Below, piece after piece: positions 1 to 7,762 of a stretch of 64,000 bases of DNA; the stretch's first letter is position 1; each line of letters opens with the position of its first letter. The translations under genes and the position numbers were made by a program. Under the pieces are notes generated by a model that was given only the letters and a program-made list of their open reading frames with translations, was not told where the DNA came from and did not search any database. This stretch comes from Desulfospira sp963664655 (GTDB lineage Bacteria; Desulfobacterota; Desulfobacteria; Desulfobacterales; Desulfobacteraceae): positions 2,418,001 through 2,482,000 of the forward strand of contig OY761554.1 in the NCBI GenBank assembly GCA_963664655.2, read 5' to 3'.

Positions 1-162
1 CCCCCACTCCAGGACATGGCCGGGTTTTAAATTGAGAATAATTTCTTCAAAAATGTCCCGTTCCCGGTACCGCATGAACGGCAGTTTCATTTTGAATTTA
101 TATGCATCCCCGCCGACGTTGGTATACATCTGAAAAATACTCTGCTTGAAAAACGATATCAT
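1..162 (-). CDS. N-terminal fragment, probable SAM-dependent methyltransferase
   Basis: An open frame enters from the left window edge and its ATG is at 160-162 on the minus strand, preceded by a purine-rich AAGGGG. The 54 visible residues include a basic start, several aromatic residues and end in LKPGHVLEWG. That ending resembles the first strand and glycine loop (motif I) of class I methyltransferases, where LEWGSG is common in surface-glycan-associated enzymes. The catalytic core lies outside the window, so the family call is an inference from this one motif. Confidence 0.45.
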   Translation of the reverse strand, partial: MISFFKQSIFQMYTNVGGDAYKFKMKLPFMRYRERDIFEEIILNLKPGHVLEWG

Positions 163-671
163 CTTCAACCCCTTAAGTCCGCCACAAGTGTCATAAGTGC
201 AGGATGGCAGGAAGAAATTCTAAAAGCGCTAAACCCCAGGTCAATGGATCTGTCATGCCACGCAGGACCCCGGTTCATCACATGCCTTATGGCCGGTTAA
301 TATGCCATAAAACCAAATTTATGCAGACATTTAACCTCAAACCAGTTGATAGTCAATGAAAATTGTTGTTAGATGTACAAGCGGATTTAATGTCAATCTG
401 TGATTTGAATATGCCCGGGCAGGTATTTGACAAAAACGGCCTGAAAAGATGTTTATTTTTCCTTGACCCGGTCAGCACACCATGTATGATAAAAATTTAA
501 CCCGGCCAAACCGTTTGAAAACGCCGCCAAGGCAAAGATTAAATGGCCGGATTCTGCCTGTTCACAAAAAACGCCTATCGCTTCCAATCGTCATCAGCTG
601 GTTTTGCCGGATTTTCAGGCAGACTTAAATCATCAACCTTACATCCTTTTATTGAAATGGAGGAAGAAACG
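163..671. other. Intergenic region between divergent genes
   Basis: This is a non-coding stretch of about 500 bases, AT-rich from about 300. The frame open from 543 upstream of the TRAP gene start has no ribosome binding site and reads like a shadow. The only signal I can support is a promoter candidate at 463-490, which would leave a leader of about 175 nt before the rightward gene. I found no riboswitch fold I recognise and no repeat shared with other gaps. Confidence 0.5.
463..490 (+). promoter_or_regulatory. Candidate sigma-70 promoter for the TRAP binding protein
   Basis: TTGACC (463-468) and TATGAT (485-490) are separated by 16 bases, close to the sigma-70 consensus. They lie about 180 bases upstream of the start at 672. 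Confidence 0.45.
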
Positions 672-1697
672 ATGAAAACAGCGCTGAAAACAGCAGTGGC
701 TTTCCTGGTTGCTGCAGGGCTTGTTCTGGTCCCAGGCAAAGGGCGCACGGCCGATACGTCTGTTGACATTACATATATCAAACCGGTTAAGCACAAATTA
801 AGGCTGGCTCACGGGCTTCCTGTGGACTCCCTTTACGACCGGGGGTGCCAACGGTTTGCCGAACTGGTCAATATCTATACGGGAGGGGAAATTGAAGTCC
901 ACATATTCCCCCTGGCCGAGCTCGGTACGGAGCAGGAAACCACAAAGATGGTTCGGCTTGGTCGGTTGGACCTCAGCCTTCAGGCGGTGAACAACACAAC
1001 CATGTGGTACCGCCCCATGGATATTTATATCATGCCGTTTATCTTCCGCGACAGAACCCATGCGGAACACGTCCTGTTCGGCCCCGTCGGGCAGAAGATG
1101 GAAAAAGAATATATCGAGGCCAGCGACATGAGAATCGTATCCTGGTTTGAGTGGGGAGACCGGTCGATTTTTAATAAGATCAGGCCCATCAACAAGCCGG
1201 AAGACCTTAAAGGAATCCGGATCAGGGTCCCCAAGAACCCCGTGATGATCGACACCTACAACACCCTGGGCGCCATTGCCGTTGCCATTGACTGGGGGCA
1301 CCTGTACGATGCGCTCAAAGAGGATCTGGCCGACGGCCTGGAAGGCCCCCCTCCGGGCATGGTGGATATGAAATTCTATGATTTTTTAACCTATTACTCT
1401 TATATCAATGTGTTTTACGGGCTGGCCGATATGGTCATGAATGAGGCGTTGTTCCAGAGCTTAAGCCCTGAAAATCAGGAGGCCATATTAAAAGCCGGCA
1501 AGGAGGCCGGAAAGCACCAGCGCTGGCTGTCTGCCCGCTCCCACCTGCTGGGGCTTCAGAAATTGTCGCAGCTTGGGGTTAAACTCAATAAAGTTGAAGA
1601 CAAACAGGCTTTTGTGGATAAAGTCAAACCGGTTTGGGAAAAGTACAAGGAAATCTTCGGTCAGGCGTTATTTGATGCCGTCATATACACCAATTAG
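672..1697 (+). CDS. TRAP transporter solute-binding protein, DctP family
   Basis: This 341-residue periplasmic receptor should capture an organic acid or similar solute for a TRAP transporter. I chose the ATG at 672 because GGAGGAAG lies just upstream and translation from there gives a typical signal peptide (charged MKTALK, hydrophobic stretch, cleavage near GRTA). The mature protein has DctP-family features: LRLAHGLP near the start, then EVHIFPLAELGTEQE, DLSLQAVN and a central KGIRIRVP containing the arginine that usually binds a carboxylate. The region that usually reads VDGQENP is ADGLEGPPPGM here. No DctQ or DctM membrane subunit is adjacent: the left neighbour is divergent and the right one unrelated. 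It may be an orphan receptor or pair with a transporter elsewhere. Confidence 0.88.
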   Translation: MKTALKTAVAFLVAAGLVLVPGKGRTADTSVDITYIKPVKHKLRLAHGLPVDSLYDRGCQRFAELVNIYTGGEIEVHIFPLAELGTEQETTKMVRLGRLDLSLQAVNNTTMWYRPMDIYIMPFIFRDRTHAEHVLFGPVGQKMEKEYIEASDMRIVSWFEWGDRSIFNKIRPINKPEDLKGIRIRVPKNPVMIDTYNTLGAIAVAIDWGHLYDALKEDLADGLEGPPPGMVDMKFYDFLTYYSYINVFYGLADMVMNEALFQSLSPENQEAILKAGKEAGKHQRWLSARSHLLGLQKLSQLGVKLNKVEDKQAFVDKVKPVWEKYKEIFGQALFDAVIYTN

Positions 1698-1757
1698 CAT
1701 GGCCCGGCCCCATTAAATCCGACTGTCGGGTTCCGGGAACCGGCAGCTGTATCTTTT

Positions 1758-1880
1758 ATAACCGTCATACCCTAAAGGGCAGAAACCGGGACGGCCTGGA
1801 TTATCCAACCAAGAGCCGCCCGAAAAAAAATATTGAAAGTCTTCTCAGGATGTTAGTGAGGCTATCATATGAAAAACAAA
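1758..1880 (+). repeat. Dispersed element of about 120 nt, copy 1
   Basis: This segment is closely similar (by eye roughly 85 percent) to the reverse complement of 9791-9911. Shared blocks include ATACCCTAAAGGGCAGAAAC, TTATCCAACCAAG, CCGCCCG and ATTGAAAGTCTTCTCAGG. CGGGACGGC and GCCGCCCG can pair. In both copies the element is read in the same direction as the gene that follows it (DUF3786 here, a PAS-LuxR regulator at the other site). It could be a mobile repeat or a cis-regulatory element; I do not recognise a known riboswitch class. Confidence 0.75.
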
Positions 1881-1917
1881 AGGGTGTATATTTTGGGGAA
1901 AAAATGTCATAAAGTTG

Positions 1918-1947
1918 TTGAAAAATTTTCCTATTTTTTCGTAAAAT
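1918..1947 (+). promoter_or_regulatory. Candidate sigma-70 promoter for the DUF3786 gene
   Basis: TTGAAA (1918-1923) and TAAAAT (1942-1947) are spaced by 18 bases in AT-rich DNA, 27 bases before the ATG. If used, transcription would begin downstream of the dispersed element at 1758-1880, making that element a DNA-level site and not a leader RNA. Confidence 0.35.
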
Positions 1948-1974
1948 AGAAAAGCGGCTTAAAGGAGACCATAA

Positions 1975-2601
1975 ATGGCTTTGAAATCCCCGGTGTTTGA
2001 ACAGCATTATCAATCTTACCTGGAACAGATTTCCCTTCTGGACTTTGGCGCATTGGCCCTGAAGTTGGGCGGAGAAGTTAAGGACGATGGAAAGGTGCTT
2101 TCCCTGCCGCTGCTGGGGACATGGTATGATATTTCGTCCGGGGGAATCACAGGCCCGGGCCTTAAGAAAGCGGGGTATGATGCCATTGTGATTTTGTGCC
2201 GGTATCTTATCATGTGTCCGGATGAACTGCCCCGGGACCCGGTCTGGACAGGATTCCGGGACCTTAAGGATTCAGGCCCTCTGACCGTTTATTTCAAGGA
2301 TAATGTGGAAAAGAAAATCGGGGATTATTTCGCGGGCGGCATGGACCGGTTAAAGGCGATGCTCGGGCAGCTTGGCGCATATCCGCCGGACCTGGATGTC
2401 AGTTACGATGTGGCGGTCCAGGTAGACGGACTGCCCCGGGTCCCCATGGTGGTGCTCTTCAACGATGCAGAGCCCGGGTTTGCCGCGTCCTGTTCCGTGC
2501 TGTTTCACCGGCATGTGGAAGCCTTTCTGGATGCCGAATGCATTGCCATGTTGGGGTACCGGTTAGGGGAACGGCTTTGCCGCCCCAGTCAAACGGGGTA
2601 A
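1975..2601 (+). CDS. DUF3786 domain protein
   Basis: This is a soluble 208-residue protein with AAGGAG before its ATG. The sequence matches the DUF3786 family as I know it from anaerobes: an N-terminal LSLPLLGTWYDIS segment, ILCRYLIMC, WTGFRDLKDSGPLTVYF, then VPMVVLFNDAEPGFAASCSVLF and a C-terminal IAMLGYRLGERL helix. Family members are often found beside corrinoid or C1 enzymes in anaerobic bacteria, but no such gene is adjacent here. No catalytic residues are established, so no reaction is proposed. It stands alone between the dispersed element and the HD-GYP gene. Confidence 0.7.
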   Translation: MALKSPVFEQHYQSYLEQISLLDFGALALKLGGEVKDDGKVLSLPLLGTWYDISSGGITGPGLKKAGYDAIVILCRYLIMCPDELPRDPVWTGFRDLKDSGPLTVYFKDNVEKKIGDYFAGGMDRLKAMLGQLGAYPPDLDVSYDVAVQVDGLPRVPMVVLFNDAEPGFAASCSVLFHRHVEAFLDAECIAMLGYRLGERLCRPSQTG

Positions 2602-2758
2602 TTCCGTTGATAAAAAGAACGTGAAATTGCCGGAAAACGTGAGTTTCCGGGCTTTACATTCCGATCATATGCTGGTACTTTGAAACCGGTGAAGCGGCTC
2701 TTCTGGGATGCTGTGCTGAACGGAGCAAGAACAAAACCCCAAAATTCGATGGACTAAA

Positions 2759-4000
2759 ATGCAAAAAATGAATACTGGGCTGGCCCCCGAATATATTGAC
2801 GACGGAAGTTCGTTTTTCCTTGTTGATCCGTTATCCATCAGCCCTGAAACCCTGTCCAATTTTGTCCTGTTCGAGCGGTTTGGAAAAGATGGAAAAACTT
2901 TTAAATTCCGGTGCCTTTTAACGGATTCCGACGCCCTTCCCAGAGAACGGCTGATGGCGCTTTTACGATCCTGGGACGATGTCTATATCCATAAAAGACA
3001 GGAGGCGGCATACAAAGAATATGTCAAGGAGAACCTTGAATATATTCTGGACCATGACGAAATTGATATCAAAAAGAAAACCGGCACCCTGGTAAGCCTT
3101 TCCACGGATGTGATCAAAGCCTCTTTGTCGGACAATTTCAAAACCTTTGAAGCGGTCCAGGCCGTTGTGGACAATGTAGAACATCTCGTTGCCCGTGCCG
3201 TGGATTTTATTGCCGGTATGGAATCGTTAAAGGGGATCTCCGCACTGGCCGGTCACGATTACGATACCCACACCCATTCCGTTAAAGTGGGCTGGCTCAT
3301 GGCAACCTTTATCAATGCCAACCAGGATCTGATCAATGTAAAGACCAAAAAAAGCCTGCGGGATATCATAATCCGGGCTGCAGTGGCCGGATTTCTCCAT
3401 GATATCGGGAAGGTTAAAATCCCCAAAAATGTGATCAATAAAAACGGCCGGCTGGACAACCTTGAGTACGGCCTGATTCAGGCTCATACGGCGTATTCCC
3501 TCAGCCTTCTGTTTGATACGAACCTGCCTAAGTCCTGCATGCAGGCTATCTTGTACCACCATGAAAATGAGGATGGGTCCGGATATCCTTCAGGTCTTAA
3601 AGGGGACCGGATTCCGGTTCTGGCCAAAATCTGCCATATCGTAGACGTGTTTGACGCCCTTACCTCAAAGCGGTCTTATAAACAAGCCAAAACCCCCTTT
3701 GAAGCCTTGGGGATCATGGCCGGTAAAAACCCGCATCTTACTGCCCTGCAACAGTTTGAAGCCGAAGCCAAGGAAAACAGACGGGCCCCGGTGACCGCCG
3801 TGGTCAGGGACAAATATGAGGAAAAACTCAAACGTCTCAGAGAACGGGAGATCCTGGAGGAAGAAGCCAAAAAGCGTGTGGAGGCCCGAAACAAACTCAG
3901 GGACCAGGGCATGGCCCACTGTTTTAATGCCGACCTGCTCAAACGGTTTATCCTGACCATCAATAAATCCGGCAGCTTTGATCTGTCGGGGCTTATGTAG
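2759..4000 (+). CDS. HD-GYP domain protein, probable cyclic-di-GMP phosphodiesterase
   Basis: This 413-residue protein has an N-terminal domain of about 130 residues without a recognised family, then an HD-GYP domain (about 160-330) that should hydrolyse cyclic di-GMP in the cytoplasm. The metal-binding HDIGK is at 214-218 and the hallmark HHENEDGSGYP at 267-277, followed by IVDVFDALTSKRSY. A charged, probably helical tail (about 340-385) follows. There are no membrane segments and no receiver domain, so any input must come through the N-terminal region. The ribosome binding site is weak; the ATG at 2768 is an alternative start. The stop codon TAG is formed at the first bases of the palindromic element that begins at 3999. 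Confidence 0.85.
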   Translation: MQKMNTGLAPEYIDDGSSFFLVDPLSISPETLSNFVLFERFGKDGKTFKFRCLLTDSDALPRERLMALLRSWDDVYIHKRQEAAYKEYVKENLEYILDHDEIDIKKKTGTLVSLSTDVIKASLSDNFKTFEAVQAVVDNVEHLVARAVDFIAGMESLKGISALAGHDYDTHTHSVKVGWLMATFINANQDLINVKTKKSLRDIIIRAAVAGFLHDIGKVKIPKNVINKNGRLDNLEYGLIQAHTAYSLSLLFDTNLPKSCMQAILYHHENEDGSGYPSGLKGDRIPVLAKICHIVDVFDALTSKRSYKQAKTPFEALGIMAGKNPHLTALQQFEAEAKENRRAPVTAVVRDKYEEKLKRLREREILEEEAKKRVEARNKLRDQGMAHCFNADLLKRFILTINKSGSFDLSGLM

Positions 4001-4091
4001 TGTTTGAACGAAAAGTCACCCATCTGCTGCGTTGCAGAAAAATTTGCATCTGGGCAACTTTTCGTCCAAACACGGGTTTCGTTCAGACACT
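3999..4091 (-). repeat. MITE-like palindromic element, copy A (short form)
   Basis: GTGTTTGAACGAAAAGTCAC at the left pairs with GCAACTTTTCGTCCAAACAC on the right, forming a long hairpin. The right edge continues with GTTTCGTTCAGACAC. The same ends occur at 25226-25369 and 30923-31083 (long forms) and in part at 29459-29516. This copy is inverted relative to those and lacks their central part of about 60 nt, as a deletion derivative would. It abuts the stop codon of the HD-GYP gene. No transposase is present. Confidence 0.75.
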
Positions 4092-4169
4092 TAGGGGATT
4101 AGGCTGAAGGGGTTTAGGGAAAAAAACCCAGACCGAAGATAACGACAGGTTGTTGCGAGGCATTAGGGC

Positions 4170-4340
4170 ACAGCCCCTCTGTGTAGTTTGGCGAAAGCCA
4201 AACCTCTGTGCCCCTCTGTGGTTTAGAACAAGAAATCCCGAAGGGGTTGAATAATCTTCTTTAACCTCCTGGTTTTATAAATTGTGGGCTTCGCCCACTC
4301 TTTAAATTTAACCACAGAGGGGCACAGAGAAACACAGAGT
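4170..4340. repeat. Inverted CACAGAG word array
   Basis: CCTCTGTG and CCCCTCTGTGGTTTA words at 4170-4225 are mirrored by TTTAACCACAGAGGGGCACA and further CACAGAG words at 4306-4340, able to form a large stem with a loop of about 80 nt. Smaller hairpins lie within or next to it: TTTGGCGAAAGCCAAA, GTGGGCTTCGCCCAC and TTTCAGTGCTGCGCACTGAA. The gap from 4092 to 4469 holds no gene I can support. It separates the convergent HD-GYP and DUF169-CoaE genes and may also end transcription. Confidence 0.65.
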
Positions 4341-4469
4341 TTCAGTGCTGCGCACTGAAATTTCATCCGCTAATCCCGGTAGGTCAGATTGAGCGCAGCG
4401 AAACCCATCATTGGGCCGGAAACCGGATATCGCGAATCCCTCAGGCTTCCGCATCCGGTCTCCGTTTCT

Positions 4470-5876
4470 TTATCCCTTTTTCAACTGATCCCAGATGGAT
4501 TCAATCTGCTGCCGGGCATAATTCCGGTCCCTGGTGTTATCCACAACGAAATCGGCGAACTGGAGTTTCTCGTCAATGGGCAGCTGGGCTTTGAGGATTT
4601 TGGCCGCATCATCTGTTGTGATGCCGTCCCGTTTGGCCAGGCGTTCAATCTGCACCTCGGGCGGCACATGGATGACCAGAAGCTTGTCAAACAGATACTG
4701 CAGATTCAGTTCAATGAGCAGGGGGATGGATACCTGGATGATGGCCTCAGGGTCTTTTTCACAAATTTCCTGAACCTGTTCAAAAAAGGCTTCGTAAATG
4801 GGCGGGTGGGTGAAACCTTCCAGTTTTTTGCGTTTTTCCATATCGCCGAAAACGATATCCGACATTTTCTTTCGATCCAGGGACCCGTCCTCGGCCAGGA
4901 CCTGGCTGCCGAAGTAGCTGACAATCTTTGCCAGCCCGTCGGTCCCGGGTTCAACCACCTGGCGGGCAATCAGGTCAAAATCAATCAGGGGCGATCCCAG
5001 TTCGCTGAGCATGTCTGAAATGGTGCTTTTGCCGCTGGCGATACCACCGGTGACCCCAAGAAGGACATGCCGGCCGTCCAGCTTGACCTTTTTCATCATC
5101 TCATCCAGCCCCAGATAGACCGGCGGAAATACCGGGGTCAGTTCACTTTCAGCACCGGCAAAGCTGATGGGGTACCGGACCCCGCGCCGGTACAATGCTT
5201 CAAGGCCGGAAAGGGCTTTTTCCATCATGTCCGCCGGCACCGCCATCACCATTTCATCGTCCTGAGCATGGCCGTACCGGCGTTCCCCGTAACAGGGAAT
5301 ACCCACCGAAGGCTTACCGGTCTCATAACAGCGGACAATGGCATCAGAGCAGGAGGATTCCCCCACACAGAAAAACTGCATGACTTCGTAGTCCCGGAAC
5401 TGCAAGGCGTTGACCAGCATCATGATCTGGGCCGGGTTGGCGTAAACCAGCACAATGTCCGGGTCAAAGGGGTTGTACACCAGGGGGGCCATGGCCAGGG
5501 CTTCGTACCTGCCAACGGGCAGGCGGGGAATTGAGGACTCGAATTTGCGGCCGTCGGCTTTGGTGGCCACCCAGACAATATTTCTAAAGGTCCCGTCCTT
5601 ATGGGTTTCGGGCAGTTCCCGTAAGCCCAGAATGGAGGAGCAGGAGGAAAACAGAAAGTCATCCAGATCCGCCCCCACACTCCAGTCAAAATTGCGCACC
5701 AGGTTGATCATCTGGCACATGGTCATTTTTCCCTGGGGCCTTCTCAGGAACGGGATGGTATCAAGGGACTGCTTTTTCTCCAGCATTTTAAAGGCCACCG
5801 GAAAGGACTTCAGGCGCAGGAGCAGTTCAAACCGTCTGATGATTTTTTTCCAGTCTTTTTTTGGGTCACTGTCCAT
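4470..5876 (-). CDS. coaE: DUF169 - dephospho-CoA kinase fusion
   Basis: This 468-residue protein joins two families. Residues 1-250 match DUF169, a cysteine-containing family of unknown function (MTMCQMINL, SSCSSILG, VYANPAQIMMLVNA, GESSCSDAIVRCYETGKPS, GIPCYGERRYG). Residues about 268-468 are a complete dephospho-CoA kinase, which makes coenzyme A from dephospho-CoA and ATP: the P-loop GVTGGIASGKST is at 274-285, followed by LIDFDLIARQVVEPG and a lid region near RLAKRDGIT. CoaE alone is about 200 residues, so the kinase is full length. No second coaE is in the window, so this could be the housekeeping enzyme. AGGAGG precedes the ATG. It is the last gene of a leftward group with the PHP and DUF2889 genes. 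The fusion is seen directly; the role of the DUF169 half is unknown. Confidence 0.9.
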   Translation of the reverse strand: MDSDPKKDWKKIIRRFELLLRLKSFPVAFKMLEKKQSLDTIPFLRRPQGKMTMCQMINLVRNFDWSVGADLDDFLFSSCSSILGLRELPETHKDGTFRNIVWVATKADGRKFESSIPRLPVGRYEALAMAPLVYNPFDPDIVLVYANPAQIMMLVNALQFRDYEVMQFFCVGESSCSDAIVRCYETGKPSVGIPCYGERRYGHAQDDEMVMAVPADMMEKALSGLEALYRRGVRYPISFAGAESELTPVFPPVYLGLDEMMKKVKLDGRHVLLGVTGGIASGKSTISDMLSELGSPLIDFDLIARQVVEPGTDGLAKIVSYFGSQVLAEDGSLDRKKMSDIVFGDMEKRKKLEGFTHPPIYEAFFEQVQEICEKDPEAIIQVSIPLLIELNLQYLFDKLLVIHVPPEVQIERLAKRDGITTDDAAKILKAQLPIDEKLQFADFVVDNTRDRNYARQQIESIWDQLKKG

Positions 5877-5894
5877 GAGTTATACCTCCTTTGT

Positions 5895-5981
5895 TGGAAA
5901 GGATGAAGGATGAGGGATGAAAAAGCCGCATCCGGCAGGCTTCATGACTTTCTTGAGTTTGTTTTGGGCTAACAGCTAAAA
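5895..5981. repeat. GGATGAA heptamer run and GCTAACA remnant
   Basis: GGATGAA-type words repeat at 5895-5925 in the operon gap. At 5968-5981 the words GCTAACAGCTAAAA sit directly against the stop codon of the PHP gene, which on the minus strand reads TGA then TTTTAGCTGTTAGC. These are short examples of the word arrays seen elsewhere in the window. Confidence 0.6.
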
Positions 5982-7154
5982 TCACCGAAAGGCCACAGGC
6001 CGGTATCTGCCTTGTTTCAAGGCGGCCAGAAGGGTCTGTTCGCTGTCAATGGCCTGTTCAAAGACGGTGGCATATGTGCCCACAGTGGAAACATCATGGG
6101 CGTCGCTACCGCCGGTTGCAGGCAGGCCGAGTCCGCCGGCCACCTTCACAGCCAGTTCATTTTCCGTGTCCGTGACCTTGCCGTTCCGGGTTTCCACCCC
6201 GTCTACCCACTTAAAGGCCTCACGGTCCATGGCTTTTTCTATGGTCAACCCCACATCATCGGCCCCAAAGGTCAAAAATCCCCTGAAGGGGTGGGCTGCC
6301 ACAATAAACCCGCCCACGGCCGCCACCTTTTCTTTAAGGGCGACAAGCTTGATAATGCCTTTGATATCCTCATCAAAGCCGAACACCAGCATATCGCCTT
6401 GTTCCGTGATAATTTCATTGGCCCGCAGGACCGTGAAATCGTGCTTTTCACGTAGGGCCTGCACCTCCTCGGCCGGCCAGACATGGTTATGATCGGACAG
6501 GCAAATGCCGTTGAGACCGATCCGCTTGGCCTCCTCAATCATTGCATCCACTGAGTCAGAGGCACAGGGCGAGGCCGGCGAGGTATGAAGGTGCATGTCA
6601 ATAACAAACCCCTCCCCGTTGAACTGGCCCGGCCCTGAAATTTTGGGGGACTGCACGGCGGATTTGGGGGGGCTCTCCTGATTTTCGGAAACAGTGGCGG
6701 ACGGTATTTCCGGTGGATCTTCAACTGCTTGAGCCGCCGGCATCTGTTCTTCATTTTGCATAAACTGTTTTAAGGAAATCTCCGGGTCGGTCGCGTTGGC
6801 CTGTTCCCAATGGATCAGCTTAACGGTTTCCCGCACCGCGTGGCCGCATTCGATAAACAGGTTGGCAAAATGGCGGCAGGATCGCCGCCCGACGGTTTTG
6901 TGGATTTTATCGTCAATTCCGGGCTTCAGGCAGAACCCGTCGGCCTCTTTTAAAAAATCAATGGCCTTTGGGCATTCGGTGGTTGTCCAGCGCAGCCAGC
7001 GGCCTTCAATTTCAGAGCAGACAAGGTCGCTGATATGGACCTTGAAGTTAAGCTCAATGCTGTAGATGGAATCATCCAGAATCCCATGAACCCCGAGTGT
7101 CTCCTGGTCCAGTTGGGCCACGTTGACCACTTTATGGCGCATAAAATCAAACAT
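5982..7154 (-). CDS. DUF2889 - PHP domain fusion, putative phosphoesterase
   Basis: In this 390-residue protein, residues 1-125 look like a diverged DUF2889 domain (SIELNFKVHISDLVCSEIEG, then GRRSCRHFANLFIECGHAV). A proline- and serine-rich linker (about 140-178) joins it to a PHP metal-dependent phosphoesterase domain starting at DMHLHTSPASPCASDS. Metal ligands are visible in HLH, LSDHNHVWP, VAAHPFRG and GGSDAH. PHP domains hydrolyse phosphoesters or act on nucleotides; the substrate here is unknown. The ATG directly follows the stop codon of the neighbouring DUF2889 gene with no gap, so the two are translationally coupled, and their DUF2889 parts are probably a tandem duplication. Confidence 0.8.
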   Translation of the reverse strand: MFDFMRHKVVNVAQLDQETLGVHGILDDSIYSIELNFKVHISDLVCSEIEGRWLRWTTTECPKAIDFLKEADGFCLKPGIDDKIHKTVGRRSCRHFANLFIECGHAVRETVKLIHWEQANATDPEISLKQFMQNEEQMPAAQAVEDPPEIPSATVSENQESPPKSAVQSPKISGPGQFNGEGFVIDMHLHTSPASPCASDSVDAMIEEAKRIGLNGICLSDHNHVWPAEEVQALREKHDFTVLRANEIITEQGDMLVFGFDEDIKGIIKLVALKEKVAAVGGFIVAAHPFRGFLTFGADDVGLTIEKAMDREAFKWVDGVETRNGKVTDTENELAVKVAGGLGLPATGGSDAHDVSTVGTYATVFEQAIDSEQTLLAALKQGRYRPVAFR

Positions 7155-7679
7155 TTAAGCTCCCCCTTCGCTGTCGGCAGCAAGCTTGGCTTCATATTCA
7201 AGAACCAGGGGCCCCCCTTTGGCAAAGGCGGCACACCGGTCATAGAGGCGGATGCTTTTTTGGACCATGTTGGAATAGAACTCGATCTTGCCGGCCTCGT
7301 CATCGGGTGCCTTTAACAGCACTTTCCGGGTCAGGTTCAAGATCACGCCGTGGCAGCACCCTTCCACCATATAGACCACCTGCTGGATGTTTTCATCTTC
7401 TCCCATCAGCCCTTTGATGATTTTGAGCATGCCCGCGGCCACCCGGACCCCGATCACGGCCTGCAAGCGCTGGTCAAGGTCTTCAATTTCTCCCCAATAG
7501 GCATGCCTGAAATGCCCGGAAATGGCAGCAATGGCCATATCCGGCATTTTTACATCAATGGCCACTTCGGCATCGGTAAAGGTGTCTTTTAGTCGGCAAA
7601 CCGAGCGCAGATTGCCCCCTTCAATTTTTTCAACGCTGGTATTCCGGTTCATGGCAAATTTAACAATATTATTGGACAT
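7155..7679 (-). CDS. DUF2889 family protein
   Basis: This is a soluble 174-residue protein. AIDVKMPDMAIAAISGHF, then VIGVRVAAGMLKIIKGLMG and MVEGCCHGVILNLTRKVLL, follow the DUF2889 pattern of a modified polar residue region, a glycine-rich turn and a C/H segment in an ECGHAV-like position. It parallels the N-terminal half of the next gene (same order of segments, low identity by eye). GGAGGG precedes the ATG. DUF2889 members often occur in anaerobic aromatic-degradation loci, but nothing here points to that pathway, so the function stays open. Confidence 0.65.
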   Translation of the reverse strand: MSNNIVKFAMNRNTSVEKIEGGNLRSVCRLKDTFTDAEVAIDVKMPDMAIAAISGHFRHAYWGEIEDLDQRLQAVIGVRVAAGMLKIIKGLMGEDENIQQVVYMVEGCCHGVILNLTRKVLLKAPDDEAGKIEFYSNMVQKSIRLYDRCAAFAKGGPLVLEYEAKLAADSEGGA

Positions 7680-7700
7680 GGCAGGCCCTCCTTTTTTGGG

Positions 7701-7734
7701 AGCTGTTAGCCTTTAGCTGTCAGCTATTAGCTGA
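7701..7734. repeat. TTAGC heptamer array
   Basis: About five degenerate seven-base words (AGCTGTTAGC, CTTTAGCTGTCAGC, TATTAGC) lie in the 83-base gap between two genes of the leftward operon, just upstream of the ribosome binding site of the DUF2889 gene. They would be present in the polycistronic mRNA. Confidence 0.65.
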
Positions 7735-7762
7735 AGGCGGATATTTTTTTCAATGGTCAGGT

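Noticed and set aside
543..671. N-terminal extension of the TRAP receptor from 543
   Set aside because: There is no ribosome binding site and it would place 43 residues before a perfect signal peptide.
1758..1880. Cyclic-di-GMP (GEMM) riboswitch for the dispersed element
   Set aside because: GGGCAGAAACC looks superficially similar, but the conserved GACGCAAAGCC block is absent.
2630..2650. Terminator after the DUF3786 gene (CCGGAAA / TTTCCGG)
   Set aside because: Only a 7-bp stem and no T-run, so too weak to annotate.
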